From Caulobacterales bacterium (GTDB lineage: Bacteria > Pseudomonadota > Alphaproteobacteria > Caulobacterales > Aquidulcibacteraceae): a stretch of DNA of 40,262 nucleotides. The notes below the pieces were generated by a model. That model was not told the origin of the DNA. It worked only from the letters and a program-made list of their open reading frames with translations, and did no database searches. The translations under genes and the position numbers were made by a program. Below are positions 17,999 to 27,560 of this stretch, piece after piece. The stretch covers positions 1-40,262 of the forward strand of contig JAFLCU010000022.1 of assembly GCA_017303355.1 (NCBI GenBank). Reading direction: 5' to 3'. Each line of letters opens with the position of its first letter. Position 1 is the stretch's first letter.

Positions 17999-18151
17999 CA
18001 CTCTACCAAGCCGTATCAAAAGCCGTTCAGTCGCCCAAAGGCGGCCAAATCAGGTGTTCCGGTTTGGTATAGGTAGTGCGGCGCACAACGCCAAGCGGGC
18101 GGGTCGGCGCAGCCTCGGCTGCAATGCCGGCGAGGGCGCCGGCGTTCCATA

Positions 18152-18577
18152 CTACGGCGGCAATGTCAGCGCGCCCTTCTCATCCAGCGGGAAATGCGGG
18201 TTCCAGGCGACCTCCCAGAGATGCCCATCCGGGTCGGCGAAATATCCAGTCCGGCCGCCCCACGGCGCCTGATGCGCCTGCTTGGTGATCTTGCCGCCAG
18301 CGGCTTCCGCCGCCGCGAGCACCTCATCCACCTCGCGCTCCTCGCGCACATTGTGAGCGATAGCGATGCCGCGAAAGCCACTGCCCGCTTCCGGCGCGCC
18401 GGCATCCGAGGCCAAATCCGCCCGCGACCAGATCACAAGCCCAATCGCGCCAGCCTGCAGAAAGAATACCTCTCCGCCGCCGAGCGACGACGCGCGAAAC
18501 CCCATCGCTTCGTAAAATACCAAAGAGCGCCGCAAATCCACGACGCCCAGGGTGATGAGGGAAACGCGCGGCTCCAT
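18152..18577 (-). CDS. VOC family (glyoxalase-like) protein
   Basis: A 141-residue single-chain vicinal-oxygen-chelate protein of the glyoxalase / bleomycin-resistance type. The pattern is clear: VSLITLGVVDLRRSLVFYEAMGF at the start and GKITKQAHQAPWGGRTGYFADPDGHLWEVAWNP at the end. The HQAPWGGRTGYFADPDGHLWEV signature is common among uncharacterised VOC proteins. Start MEPRVSL follows a GGAG motif at good distance; the longer readable N-terminus does not match the family. Lies between recA and alaS on the same strand. Confidence 0.88.
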   Translation of the reverse strand: MEPRVSLITLGVVDLRRSLVFYEAMGFRASSLGGGEVFFLQAGAIGLVIWSRADLASDAGAPEAGSGFRGIAIAHNVREEREVDEVLAAAEAAGGKITKQAHQAPWGGRTGYFADPDGHLWEVAWNPHFPLDEKGALTLPP

Positions 18578-18715
18578 CGCGCTTACTCCGTAACTACGGG
18601 GGTCATTCCAAGGAATCCGCCGGCCGGCCCGGAGACGCACCAGGGCATGGGGTCGGGTCGGTGAGCATCCCCGAACCGGCCAGCGAAATTTGGGAAGCGC
18701 GCGAAGCGCCCGCTC

Positions 18716-19780
18716 CTATTCCTTGTCTTCGTCGCCTTCGGGCGGCGAATACATCTCGTCAGCCATTGCGCTCGACTTGCCGCGGATTTGATCCTCGATC
18801 GCGAGCGCGACTTCCTTGTTCTCTTTCAAGAACCGGCGCGCGGCTTCCTTGCCTTGGCCGATCTTCTGCCCGCCATAGGCATACCAGGCGCCGGACTTGT
18901 CGATCACGCCAGCCTTCACGCCGAGTTCGATCAACTCGCCAGTCTTGGAAATACCCTCACCGTAGATGATGTCGAACTGTACCTGCTTGAACGGCGGCGC
19001 GACCTTGTTTTTCACGACTTTGACGCGGGTTTCCGAGCCAATGACTTCGTCGCGTTCCTTGATCTGACCGGTGCGGCGAATGTCGAGACGCACCGACGCG
19101 TAGAATTTCAGCGCGTTGCCGCCCGTCGTCGTTTCCGGGTTGCCGTACATCACGCCGATCTTCATGCGGATCTGGTTGATGAAGATCACAAGCGTGTTCG
19201 ACTTGTTGATCGAGGCCGTGAGCTTACGCAGCGCTTGGCTCATCAAGCGCGCTTGCAGGCCCGGCAAGCTGTCGCCCATCTCGCCTTCGATTTCAGCGCG
19301 CGGCGTCAGCGCCGCAACCGAGTCCACCACCAGCACATCGATCGCGCCCGAGCGGACCAAAGTGTCGGTAATCTCGAGCGCCTGCTCGCCCGTATCCGGC
19401 TGCGAGACCAGAAGATCATCGAGATCAACGCCCAGCTTGCGGGCATAGATCGGATCGAGCGCGTGCTCGGCGTCCACGAACGCGCACACGCCGCCCGACT
19501 TCTGCGCTTCGGCGATGCAGTGCAGCGCCAAAGTCGTCTTGCCCGAACTTTCCGGGCCATAAATTTCAACGATGCGGCCTTTCGGCAGACCGCCAATGCC
19601 CAGCGCGATGTCCAAGCTCAGCGAGCCGGTGGAGATCGCCTCGATCTCCATGGCGGGCTTTTCGCCCAAGCGCATGACCGAGCCTTTGCCGAAGGCGCGA
19701 TCAATCTGTCCGAGAGCTGCGGCCAAAGCCTTCTGCTTGTCCGTTTCCACTTCCGCCTCAACAAGCTTCAACTTGGCCAT
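18716..19780 (-). CDS. recA: Recombinase RecA
   Basis: ATP-dependent strand-exchange protein of homologous recombination and the co-protease that triggers LexA self-cleavage in the SOS response. The 354-residue product has Walker A GPESSGKT (75-82), the [31 protein letters not shown] core, loops L1 and L2 ([40 protein letters not shown]) and an acidic C-terminal tail. The ATG at 19780 with GGGAGA upstream begins the usual MAKLKL form. A LexA box sits about 93 bases upstream, which makes DNA-damage induction very likely. Confidence 0.98.
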   Translation of the reverse strand: MAKLKLVEAEVETDKQKALAAALGQIDRAFGKGSVMRLGEKPAMEIEAISTGSLSLDIALGIGGLPKGRIVEIYGPESSGKTTLALHCIAEAQKSGGVCAFVDAEHALDPIYARKLGVDLDDLLVSQPDTGEQALEITDTLVRSGAIDVLVVDSVAALTPRAEIEGEMGDSLPGLQARLMSQALRKLTASINKSNTLVIFINQIRMKIGVMYGNPETTTGGNALKFYASVRLDIRRTGQIKERDEVIGSETRVKVVKNKVAPPFKQVQFDIIYGEGISKTGELIELGVKAGVIDKSGAWYAYGGQKIGQGKEAARRFLKENKEVALAIEDQIRGKSSAMADEMYSPPEGDEDKE

Positions 19781-19872
19781 ATGTCCGTCTCCCGATAGGT
19801 CGAGTCCATGCCCTGGACTACAGGCGCTGCGCATGTCCGCGTCAGGAATCGAATGTGCACTATTTGTTCTTA

Positions 19873-19887
19873 GAACACAAGCAGAAC
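19873..19887 (-). promoter_or_regulatory. LexA (SOS) box of recA
   Basis: On the recA strand the sequence is GTTC-TGCTTGT-GTTC, exactly the alphaproteobacterial LexA site GTTC-N7-GTTC. It ends 93 bases upstream of the recA ATG. Confidence 0.9.
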
Positions 19888-19895
19888 ATTTTCGA

Positions 19896-19973
19896 GATTG
19901 GGAATTAGGTTTTGGGATTAGAGGAGCCTGAGCGCCCGCACCCGCCAATCCCCAATCCCTAGTCCCCAATCCC
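19896..19973. repeat. GGGATTGG-type inverted repeat, copy 1
   Basis: The left arm 19896-19920 consists of GATTGGGAATTAGG and TTTTGGGATTA units; the right arm 19945-19973 carries CCAATCCCCAATCCC and CCCCAATCCC units in inverse orientation. A second copy with the same arm order lies at 29990-30087. The left arm begins 9 bases from the LexA box of recA. These look like dispersed intergenic elements rather than genes. Confidence 0.7.
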
Positions 19974-20053
19974 GCGAGCAGCGCAACCCCTATTCCCTTC
20001 GCGCCAGTTCCGGCCTTAATGGTTTCGCTGGAGGAATATGAGAGGATTGCGCG

Positions 20054-20284
20054 ATGGCATCGTCGCTTGCACCCAGACCGCCGCGCGGCGGGCAACCGGC
20101 CACGCTGGAAGGCATGAGCTCCTTCCGCGTGAAGACGGCCGCGCTCTCGCGCCCGGCCGCGCCGCAAAAGGCCGATCCGAACATGGTGCTGCTCACGTCG
20201 CCTGACGGCGGCGTCGTGGTTTACCCGCCAAGCGAAAAGCTCGCGATCCTGGCGGCCAAGCGCGTGCCGCGCACTGGCCGCTAA
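20054..20284 (+). CDS. Small hypothetical protein
   Basis: A 76-residue basic protein that I do not recognise. It starts [15 protein letters not shown] with a low-complexity proline/arginine stretch, then [15 protein letters not shown], and ends with a short strand-rich part ([28 protein letters not shown]). No signal peptide or membrane segment. A GAGAGGA motif lies upstream of the ATG. It overlaps the stop of the convergent pirin gene by 3 bases and diverges from recA. Codon use fits the genome, which makes it a likely but unproven gene. Confidence 0.5.
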   Translation: MASSLAPRPPRGGQPATLEGMSSFRVKTAALSRPAAPQKADPNMVLLTSPDGGVVVYPPSEKLAILAAKRVPRTGR

Positions 20285-21153
20285 GCGAACGCGCTGATGT
20301 CGCCGAACTTGCCCGAATTGAAATCGGTGATCGCCTGACGGATTTCGTTTTCCGTGTTCATCACGAACGGCCCGTATTGCACCACAGGCTCGTTGATCGG
20401 CTCGCCGCTCAGCACCAAGAGCTTTGCATCGCTCTCGGCTTCAATCGCAATCGCGCCGCCCTCGCGCGCGTAAAGCGCGAATTGCGACGGCCCGGCGCTC
20501 TTGCCGTCATCGAGCTTCACGTTGCCGCTTTGCGTCAACAAGGCGAGCGTATGGCCTTCCGGCAGATTGAACTCGGCCTTGGCGCCCGCCTTCAAGCGCA
20601 CATCCCAAATGTTGATCGGCGTGAACGTGTGCGCCGGGCCCTGTGCGCCCGCATATGCGCCGGCGATCACGCGCAAGCGGCCAGCGTCGTTTGGCAAATC
20701 CACCGACGGGATCCGCGCATCGAGCAAGGTCTGATAGCCGGGCGGCGCCATTTTATCTTTCGCCGGCAGGTTCACCCAAAGCTGCACCATCTCCATAGTG
20801 CCGCCATTTTGCGTGAACGCGGCCGAATGAAATTCCTCGTGCAGAATACCGGACGCCGCCGTCATCCATTGGACATCGCCCGGCCCGATATGGCCGCCAT
20901 TGCCAGTGGAGTCGCGGTGATCGACTTCGCCCATATAGACGATGGTCACGGTTTCAAAGCCGCGATGAGGATGCACGCCCACGCCGCGCTTCTGCGCCGC
21001 TGGCGCGAACTCAAACGGCTGCGCGTAATCCATCAAGATGAACGGACTCACCGCATCGCCATGCGTCTGCGGCGAAAACATCGACCGCACCGGAAACCCA
21101 TCCCCCACCCAATGCGGGCGCGGCGCGTCGTGAAGAGCAAGCAGTTTTCTCAT
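20281..21153 (-). CDS. Pirin family protein
   Basis: A 290-residue bicupin of the pirin family. The N-terminal cupin carries the metal-binding motif [22 protein letters not shown] and later SGILHEEFH, giving the His/His/His/Glu set expected of pirins; the second cupin (about 165-270) lacks ligands, as is normal. Members act as redox- or metal-dependent regulators or as quercetinases; which applies here cannot be read from sequence. The start [24 protein letters not shown] is chosen because the family begins here. Divergent from the lipoprotein gene at 21268. Confidence 0.92.
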   Translation of the reverse strand: MRKLLALHDAPRPHWVGDGFPVRSMFSPQTHGDAVSPFILMDYAQPFEFAPAAQKRGVGVHPHRGFETVTIVYMGEVDHRDSTGNGGHIGPGDVQWMTAASGILHEEFHSAAFTQNGGTMEMVQLWVNLPAKDKMAPPGYQTLLDARIPSVDLPNDAGRLRVIAGAYAGAQGPAHTFTPINIWDVRLKAGAKAEFNLPEGHTLALLTQSGNVKLDDGKSAGPSQFALYAREGGAIAIEAESDAKLLVLSGEPINEPVVQYGPFVMNTENEIRQAITDFNSGKFGDISAFA

Positions 21154-21267
21154 GCAGCGAAAATAGGCGCGCGACGTCTCCGCGCAATAAGGCACACGTC
21201 TGACACCGCCCGCCGGAACAGGCGCACGGCCATCGGTTTTGCATCTCAATCAAACGAGGACCGCTCC

Positions 21268-21864
21268 ATGAGATTGCTTGCGACCGTCGCCATCGCCGCC
21301 CTGCTCGCCGCTTGCGGTCAGCAAGCCACGCCGCCCGAACCGATTGAGCCGCCCGTCACCGAAGCCCCAGCGCCCCTCGCCAACGCCATCACCTCCGACG
21401 GCTGGAACACACTCCGCGTCGGCATGACCCGCGCCGAGGTCACCGCCGCCGTCGGCGCGACCGCGACGCCCGGCGCAGTCGGCGGGCCCGATCCGGCAGC
21501 GTGCGATCTCTTCCATCCCGCCTACGCGCCCGAAGGCATGCTGGTGATGATTCAGCAGGACCTGCTGACCTCCATCATCCTGCGCAACAACACCACGCTC
21601 CGCACCGATCGCGGCTTCGGCGTCGGGTCAAGCGCCGCCGAAATCAAAACCGCCTACGGCGCAAGCGCCGTCTCCGAGCCGCACAAATACGTCGAAGGCG
21701 CTGAGTACATCACGATCTGGAGCGTCGGCGGCCCAAGCGCGGCCGCGCCTTTCGTCGAAGACACAAACGCCCGCGGCGTCCGCTACGAAACCAATGCGCA
21801 GGGAATCGTCACCGCCGTGCACGCCGGCGGGCCGAGCATTCAGAATGTCGAGGGGTGTTCGTAG
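21268..21864 (+). CDS. Lipoprotein with duplicated BamE-like motif
   Basis: A 198-residue predicted lipoprotein: signal MRLLATVAIAALLAAC with Cys16 after the lipobox, then a proline-rich linker of about 25 residues. Two stretches have the L-x-V-G-M-x-x-x-E-V-x-x-x-V-G pattern: NTLRVGMTRAEVTAAVG (about 46-62) and RGFGVGSSAAEIKTAYG, which resembles the BamE/SmpA small-lipoprotein fold. It could be a duplicated BamE-like domain, but it is longer than true BamE and no bam gene is near. Function unknown; probably outer-membrane attached and periplasmic. Confidence 0.8.
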   Translation: MRLLATVAIAALLAACGQQATPPEPIEPPVTEAPAPLANAITSDGWNTLRVGMTRAEVTAAVGATATPGAVGGPDPAACDLFHPAYAPEGMLVMIQQDLLTSIILRNNTTLRTDRGFGVGSSAAEIKTAYGASAVSEPHKYVEGAEYITIWSVGGPSAAAPFVEDTNARGVRYETNAQGIVTAVHAGGPSIQNVEGCS

Positions 21865-21935
21865 GGCTCACGCGAGATCGTCTGAGCGAATCCAGCGACG
21901 TTGTTCGCGATAGGCGCTTCGGCTACGATGATATC

Positions 21936-22490
21936 ATGCCCCTGCGAGCACGCCCCTTACACGCAGTCCTCTTCTCAACCCTATTGTGGAGCATTGCGTC
22001 CTCAGCTTTGGGGCTGCCCGAGACAACTTGGACGGATAGCCAGGGGCGATTCAGCCTCGATTTCCGTCCCCTCGGATGGAATGAGTTTTCAATCGACGCG
22101 GCAGAAGGCGATATCTTGATGATTGAGCGCGGTCATACGGAGGTGGATGGCGACACGCCGATCTGTGTAGTGACGGGACATGCTCAGCCGACACCTGCCT
22201 CAATGACGCAAGCGAACGTGAACACCATATCGTCCGCGCGACACAGAGATATGCTTGAAAGCACAGCCGGAATTCCGACGTCGAGCCAACTCGTTGATGT
22301 CGATGGCGTCGTCACCATTGACGCGATCTACAATGGGCCGACTTATCGGCACATCCGTCTCTTCTATCTTGGGGACGGTGTAACGCTCACGCAGATACTC
22401 ATCGACTGCAGTGTGGATGGGCCCGTGTCCTCGGATGTATCGAGCAACATCGGTGCGCTTATCGGGACACTGCGCATCGGAACGCGTTAG
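21936..22490 (+). CDS. Secreted hypothetical protein
   Basis: A 184-residue protein with a signal peptide (MPLRARPLHAVLFSTLLWSI, cleaved near SALG). The mature part has many polar residues and alternating strands (WTDSQGRFSLDFRPLGWNEF, YRHIRLFYLGDGVTLTQILIDCSV), and two cysteines (in ICVV and IDCS) that could form a disulfide in the periplasm. I do not recognise a family. Its GC content is visibly lower than that of the neighbours, so it may be a more recent arrival. It follows the lipoprotein gene by 71 bases on the same strand. Confidence 0.7.
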   Translation: MPLRARPLHAVLFSTLLWSIASSALGLPETTWTDSQGRFSLDFRPLGWNEFSIDAAEGDILMIERGHTEVDGDTPICVVTGHAQPTPASMTQANVNTISSARHRDMLESTAGIPTSSQLVDVDGVVTIDAIYNGPTYRHIRLFYLGDGVTLTQILIDCSVDGPVSSDVSSNIGALIGTLRIGTR

Positions 22491-22546
22491 CAGCCGATCG
22501 CCTTTAGCGTCGCTCGTAAGAGCGGGCGCACCAAGCACCACAACAC

Positions 22547-25153
22547 CTAAGCCGCCAGCAGCTCCTTCACCCGGCCGACCAGCTGCTCCATCGTCACCGG
22601 CTTGCTCATATAATGCACCGGATATTGCTCCAGCATGTGGCTGAAGCTTTCGGGCGCGTAGCCGGAGAGGAAGAGCACTTTCGCGGCGCCGATCATCGCC
22701 GGATCGGCTTCCTGCAACATCTCGGGGCCGGTCATGATCGGCATCGAGACGTCGGAGATGATGATGTCGTAGGCGCCCGGATTGCGGCCGAGCACTTCGA
22801 GCGCTTCTTCGCCGTTCTCCGCCTCCTCGACCTCGTAACCGCACTCCTTGAGATTGCGCACGATCGAGCGGCGCACTGCAGTCTGATCCTCCACGAAGAG
22901 GATCTTGCCACGCCCCGCCACGTCCTTCGGCGGCGGCGCGATCAAAGCGCGCTCTTTCGCGGCGATTTCTTCCAGTTCTTCCGCCGTCGGATCATAAACC
23001 GGCAGGAAGATACGGAACGTGGTGCCGACGCCCATCTTCGAGCTGAAGAAGATGTAGCCGCCCGATTGCTTGATGATGCCGTAGCTGGTCGCGAGGCCAA
23101 GCCCGGTGCCTTTGCCGGCTTCCTTGGTCGAGTGATACGGGCGGAAGATTTTCGCCGCGTGCTCCGGCTTGATGCCCGAGCCCGTGTCTTCCACCTCGAT
23201 CATCACGTACTGGCCATCCTCGATCGGGTTGTGGCCAAGCCCGCGCGCGGCTTCGGCGTTGATCACCGAGGTGCGCACGGTCAGCTTGCCGTCCTTCGGG
23301 ATCGGCGAATCCTTCGGCGTCATCGCATCGCGCGCATTGGTCGCGAGATTGATGATCACGCGCTCAAGCTGCGTTTTATCGACCTTCACATACGGCAGAT
23401 CGCGGCCGTGCCGGATTTCGTATTTGATCGACGCACCCATGATGCGGCGGATCAGCTCTTGGCGCGAACCGACGAAATCGCCCACGTCGAACACTTCGCG
23501 CGCGAACGTCTGCTGGCGCGCATAGGCGCGCAGCATTTCCGAAAGCTCCTTGGCGCTCGCGGCGTTGTCGGAGATTTCCTGCAGCGTCGGATAATCCGCG
23601 TCGCCCACCGGGTGGCGGCGCAGCAGGTACGAGCAATTTTGCATCACCACCGTGAGCAGATTGTTGAAATCGTGCGCCACGCCGGCGGCGAGTTCGCCGA
23701 TCTCGCGCATCTTTTCCGACTGCGCCAAGCGCGTTTCAAGCTCGCGCTGCTGGCTCACGTTCATCACGTAGGCAATGCCGCGCCCATCGGGCGAACGTGC
23801 GAAATGCACGTGCACAGCTGTCGGCGGCGCGGTCGCCAGCGTGATCTCGATCGGATCGTGCAGTGCTTGGCGCAAGCGATGCGCCAGAGCGGTCGGCCCC
23901 TCGCCCGCTTCGAACAGATCGGCGAAGCCAGCGCCCGGCATGGCGCGGCCTTGCGTCATTTCCATCAAGGCCGCGTTGGAATCCAACATCGCCGCCGAGG
24001 CGGGGTCTGCGCCATCGAGCACGGCGATGCCGAGCGGCGCCTGGCTGAATACGCCTTCCGCTTCGGCCGAAACGCCGCCAGCGCGTGCGGGCGCGCTCAC
24101 GTCCGGCGTTTCCGCATCGGCGAAAAATACAAGCGTCCGCGATGCGCCATCGCTGTTGTCATCCGGCCAGAATGACAGCACGGTTACTTGCGTCTCGTGG
24201 CCATCGAGCCCGCGCAGCGTGACGCGCGCGCGTGTGGGGCCAAAGCCCCGGCGATCGCGCCGCAACAGTTTCGCTGGATCTTCCTTGATGATGTCGCGCA
24301 CACGCAGCAGCGATGGATCTTCACCCAAACCGAGCACCGCGCGCAACGCGCGGTTCATGTAAGCGATCGTGCCGTCCGCGCCCGCCGCGAAGAACCCAAC
24401 CGGCGCGTCATCCAGGAAAATCTGGCGCCCGTCATCGCTGCCGACGCCAACTTCGCCCGCGCTCAATTCGCGCAAGCGCCATAGCACATGCCCGCCAGGC
24501 ACCGGGCCCACGCACGCCTCGTAGCGCGCATGCTTGCCGCTGAGCGCCGTCGTCGCCGGCAATTCCTCGCGCCGTGTTTGCCCCTGCTGCGCCGCCTTCG
24601 ACAAACGAAACATCGGCGCCGACAGCATCGGGTCCGCGCCGAACAAGCGGCTCATCATCGGCGGACGATCGCTTTCGCCCAACACACCGGCGGCGTGCGC
24701 GATATCGAGATAGGCTTGGTTCGCCGTCAGCGGCGACAGATGCGTATCCGTAATCAGCGCCGCTTCATCCAGCGCCTCAATCATCGCAAAGTCGCTGCGT
24801 CCAGAGATTAGCGCCGACGCAGCGATCGCCCCACGCTCCGGAAACGCGCCGTGCTTGCGGCCTGCGCCACGCGACATCCAGAAGAACAATACCATGCCGA
24901 CAGCCGCGAGCAGGATCAGCAGGATGGCGCCAGCCTGCCCCGCGTCCGAGCCCAACATGATGGCGACGCCAGCCGCGCCCAGGCCAAGCGCAATCGAGAC
25001 CCAGAAAAGGATCTGAAGCGGATCGAGCCGCCCGCCGCCGCGTGGCGGTTGGTTTTCTACGTGATCTGTCATTGGCGCGCCTGTTGGGCGGCCAATTGAC
25101 CTCGATTCGGGTCCTGGAGCACTGTTGGGCGCGGTAGGAAATCCATCCGCCAT
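22547..25153 (-). CDS. cckA: Hybrid histidine kinase CckA
   Basis: Membrane sensor kinase that feeds the CckA-ChpT-CtrA phosphorelay and so sets cell-cycle and flagellar transcription. The 868-residue product has two membrane segments (about 47-90), a PAS-containing sensory region (about 115-470), the HisKA domain with phospho-accepting His494 in AAGVAHDFNNLLTVVMQNCS, an ATPase domain with NLATNARDAM and DTGSGI, and a C-terminal receiver with Asp801 (IIISDVSMPIMTGP). The ATG at 25153 has GGAG nine bases upstream and lies 11 bases after the flhB stop, so it should be translated with the flagellar operon. From memory, the same flhB-cckA order occurs in Caulobacter. Confidence 0.95.
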   Translation of the reverse strand: MADGFPTAPNSAPGPESRSIGRPTGAPMTDHVENQPPRGGGRLDPLQILFWVSIALGLGAAGVAIMLGSDAGQAGAILLILLAAVGMVLFFWMSRGAGRKHGAFPERGAIAASALISGRSDFAMIEALDEAALITDTHLSPLTANQAYLDIAHAAGVLGESDRPPMMSRLFGADPMLSAPMFRLSKAAQQGQTRREELPATTALSGKHARYEACVGPVPGGHVLWRLRELSAGEVGVGSDDGRQIFLDDAPVGFFAAGADGTIAYMNRALRAVLGLGEDPSLLRVRDIIKEDPAKLLRRDRRGFGPTRARVTLRGLDGHETQVTVLSFWPDDNSDGASRTLVFFADAETPDVSAPARAGGVSAEAEGVFSQAPLGIAVLDGADPASAAMLDSNAALMEMTQGRAMPGAGFADLFEAGEGPTALAHRLRQALHDPIEITLATAPPTAVHVHFARSPDGRGIAYVMNVSQQRELETRLAQSEKMREIGELAAGVAHDFNNLLTVVMQNCSYLLRRHPVGDADYPTLQEISDNAASAKELSEMLRAYARQQTFAREVFDVGDFVGSRQELIRRIMGASIKYEIRHGRDLPYVKVDKTQLERVIINLATNARDAMTPKDSPIPKDGKLTVRTSVINAEAARGLGHNPIEDGQYVMIEVEDTGSGIKPEHAAKIFRPYHSTKEAGKGTGLGLATSYGIIKQSGGYIFFSSKMGVGTTFRIFLPVYDPTAEELEEIAAKERALIAPPPKDVAGRGKILFVEDQTAVRRSIVRNLKECGYEVEEAENGEEALEVLGRNPGAYDIIISDVSMPIMTGPEMLQEADPAMIGAAKVLFLSGYAPESFSHMLEQYPVHYMSKPVTMEQLVGRVKELLAA

Positions 25154-25164
25154 GATTGTCTCCG

Positions 25165-26247
25165 TTACAGATTTCGCCGCGGCCGGCCCCGCCGTCGGGC
25201 CAGACGCATGACAAAGCCAATGATCTTGGCCACCGCCTCGTAATGTTCCCGCGGAATCGGCTCGTCGATGTCGGCGGTCGCAAACAGCGCCCGCGCCAGC
25301 GGCGGTTCTTCCACGATCGGAATGCTATGCTCTTCCGCGATCTCGCGAATTCGTAACGCAACCGCATCGACACCCTTGGCAAGGCACACTGGCGCGGCCA
25401 TTTCACCCGGCTCGTACCGGAGCGCGATCGCGTAGTGGGTCGGGTTGGTGATGATCACGCTCGCTTTCGGAACGTTGGTCATCATCCGTTGCCGCGCGCG
25501 CTCGTGGCGGATTTGCCGCAGCTTCGCCTTGACCATCGGATCGCCGTCGTTCTGACGGAACTCCTCCTTGATCTCGCGCCGGCTCATCTTCATGCGTTCC
25601 ATGTAGGACTGGCGCGTGAAGACGTAATCCACAGCCGCCAACAGCGCCGCCGCGCTCGCCAGCGCGATCAGCATGGCGACGACGCGATCCTGGATCCACG
25701 GCAGCAGCGCCGATGGATCGAGCAGCGAGATGCGTTCGAGCGTCGCGTCGCGCGGCCACAGCACCCAGCCCAGCACGGCGCCCACAAGCACAAGCTTGGC
25801 CAGCGACTTCAAGAACGTCGCCACCGCCTGCTTGCCGAAGACGCGCTTGAAACCCTCTATCGGGTTCAGTTTGTCGAGCTTTGGCGTGAGGCGTTCGCCG
25901 GTGAAGGTCGGCCGATCCTGCACATAGCGCGAAGCGATCCCGGCGCCGGCTAGCGCGAGCGCTGTCATGCCGAAGATGGCGAGCAGCTTGAGGCCGATCG
26001 CGCCCATGATGGCGCGCAACGAGGCGGGATCGGCGCCGAGCTGATCGGGCATCGCCAGAAAAGCGATGAAGCTATGCGCCATGCTCTGCGTGATCGGCCC
26101 GGCCATGAAGGCGACGAAGCCGGTGGCCGCGATCAGCGAGAGCGCCGTGCCCACTTCCGTCGAATAGATGATGTCACCCTTCTCGCGCGCTTGATCCAGC
26201 TTTCGCGGTGTCGGCTCTTCCGTCTTATCGTCGTCGTCAGCCGCCAT
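25165..26247 (-). CDS. flhB: Flagellar export switch protein FlhB
   Basis: Export-apparatus protein that switches substrates from rod/hook to filament type. The 360-residue product has the charged N-terminus (DDKTEEPTPRKLDQAREKG), four membrane segments in its first 210 residues, and a cytosolic C-terminal domain with the self-cleavage motif NPTH at residues 268-271 (Asn268, Pro269). It follows fliR by 3 bases and is followed by cckA after 11, so these form one transcription unit. Confidence 0.97.
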   Translation of the reverse strand: MAADDDDKTEEPTPRKLDQAREKGDIIYSTEVGTALSLIAATGFVAFMAGPITQSMAHSFIAFLAMPDQLGADPASLRAIMGAIGLKLLAIFGMTALALAGAGIASRYVQDRPTFTGERLTPKLDKLNPIEGFKRVFGKQAVATFLKSLAKLVLVGAVLGWVLWPRDATLERISLLDPSALLPWIQDRVVAMLIALASAAALLAAVDYVFTRQSYMERMKMSRREIKEEFRQNDGDPMVKAKLRQIRHERARQRMMTNVPKASVIITNPTHYAIALRYEPGEMAAPVCLAKGVDAVALRIREIAEEHSIPIVEEPPLARALFATADIDEPIPREHYEAVAKIIGFVMRLARRRGRPRRNL

Positions 26248-26250
26248 GCA

Positions 26251-27006
26251 TCACCCGATCCACAGCGCGTAGCTCTCGACGCTATCGAGCCAGATCAGCA
26301 TGCCGGCCGAGAGCCCGAGCGCGAACACCACCAAGCCGCCCATCACCTGCAACGGCAGCGCGATGAAGAAGACCTGAATTTGCGGAATGAGCCGCGACAG
26401 CACGCCCAGGCCGACGCGAAAGATCAGTCCCGCCGCGATCACCGGCATGGCGATCTGAAAGCCGACGCGGAACGACGTCGACGCCGTCTCAAGCGCCAAT
26501 TCTGCCGCATCGCCCACCGGCGGCGGCGCGCCAAGCGCGATCAAATCGTAAGAGCCGACGATGCCCTGCAAGAACATGTGATGCAGACCGGTGGCGAAGA
26601 TCAGCGCAACACCGAGAATGCTGAGGAACACCGCCGTCAGCTGGCCTGATTGCGTCATGGTCGGGTCAGCGGTTTGCGCGAACGCCAAGCCGATCTCTAG
26701 ACCGATGATCTGGCCCGCCGTGGCAAGCGCGGTGACAAGAAAGCGCGCCGCCGCGCCAATGATCACGCCGATCACCGCCTCGCTCGCTACCTGTAGCGCA
26801 AGCCCCCAGGCGCTCGTCGCCGCTTCGGGCACGCGATCGCTCAGCGCGGGCCCGACACAGATCGCCATCGTCAGCGCGATGCCCAAGCGCACACGTGGCG
26901 GCACGGCCGGTTCGCCAAACCCCGGCAACAGCATGATCACGCCGCCGATGCGCGCGAACAGCAGCGCCACGCTCCAAATCTCGACGCCGTAGATCGTCAG
27001 GTCCAT
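26251..27006 (-). CDS. fliR: Flagellar export protein FliR
   Basis: Integral membrane component of the flagellar type III export gate. The 251-residue product begins MDLTIYGVEIWSVALLFARIGGVIMLLPGFGEPAVPPRVRLGIAL, a family N-terminus, and has at least six hydrophobic segments. The ATG shares one base with the fliQ stop codon (TGATG), which implies coupled translation. The long readable extension upstream lies inside fliQ. Confidence 0.95.
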   Translation of the reverse strand: MDLTIYGVEIWSVALLFARIGGVIMLLPGFGEPAVPPRVRLGIALTMAICVGPALSDRVPEAATSAWGLALQVASEAVIGVIIGAAARFLVTALATAGQIIGLEIGLAFAQTADPTMTQSGQLTAVFLSILGVALIFATGLHHMFLQGIVGSYDLIALGAPPPVGDAAELALETASTSFRVGFQIAMPVIAAGLIFRVGLGVLSRLIPQIQVFFIALPLQVMGGLVVFALGLSAGMLIWLDSVESYALWIG

Positions 27007-27269
27007 CAGAACGCCGCGATGCGTTCGAAGATGCCGTCCATGAAATTGCCCATGAGGCCGCCCATGATCGGCAGGAAGAGGAGGATGGCGAAAAAGATCG
27101 CCAGGATCTTCGGCACGAAGACGAGCGTCTGCTCCTGAATTTGCGTCAGCGTCTGCAGCAGCGAGACAACCAAGCCCACCACCAAGCCCACGATCATGGG
27201 CCCGGCCGCGACAAGCACCGTGATCCAGATCGCTTCCCGCCCAAGGTCGAGGACTTCGGCGCCCGACAT
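27006..27269 (-). CDS. fliQ: Flagellar export protein FliQ
   Basis: Small export-gate subunit of 87 residues with two membrane helices around a charged loop (TQIQEQTLVFVPK), the FliQ signature. Start at MSGAEVLDLGREAIW follows a very strong GGGAGGAA ribosome-binding site. First gene of the fliQ-fliR-flhB-cckA unit. Its 5' region holds a hairpin and a TTAACCAC element on the same strand that could be half a CtrA site (27334-27341). Confidence 0.94.
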   Translation of the reverse strand: MSGAEVLDLGREAIWITVLVAAGPMIVGLVVGLVVSLLQTLTQIQEQTLVFVPKILAIFFAILLFLPIMGGLMGNFMDGIFERIAAF

Positions 27270-27287
27270 GGCTTCCTCCCACACGTC

Positions 27288-27308
27288 GCCCGGCAAATTC
27301 TGCCGGGC
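27288..27308. other. Hairpin in the fliQ leader
   Basis: A perfect 8-bp stem GCCCGGCA/TGCCGGGC around a 5-base loop, 19-39 bases upstream of the fliQ ATG. It would fold in the mRNA just before the ribosome-binding site; no T-run follows it, so it is not a standard terminator. Confidence 0.5.
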
Positions 27309-27560
27309 GCGCGGCCACTAGGACGCCAGTCGTGGTTAACGGGACGTTTCCAAAACAGACCCCAGCCACTTACCATCAGGAAAGGTCGTCCCACCCGTTT
27401 GCATGAGCAAAACGTGCTCTCGCCGCCACAGTGTGACTGAGTTTCCGCAAGCAGCATCCAATTTACCGAATCCACCTCATCTTAGGTTCAGGCGCGGCTG
27501 AGACCTTGCACGTGCTCGAGCGCAGAAGGCGTTCAAGACAAGAACTGAGGGGAAAGTCCG

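Noticed and set aside
15767..18076. A 769-codon open frame on the plus strand opposite alaS
   Set aside because: It is the antisense shadow of a conserved synthetase gene; the product is rich in Arg/His/Ala as expected from high-GC antisense reading, and has no family features.
19781..20167. A 129-codon N-terminal extension of recA
   Set aside because: It runs through the LexA box and an inverted repeat; the ATG at 19780 gives the normal RecA N-terminus.
22613..24175. A 520-codon open frame opposite cckA
   Set aside because: Antisense shadow of CckA with Arg/His-rich composition and no ribosome-binding site.
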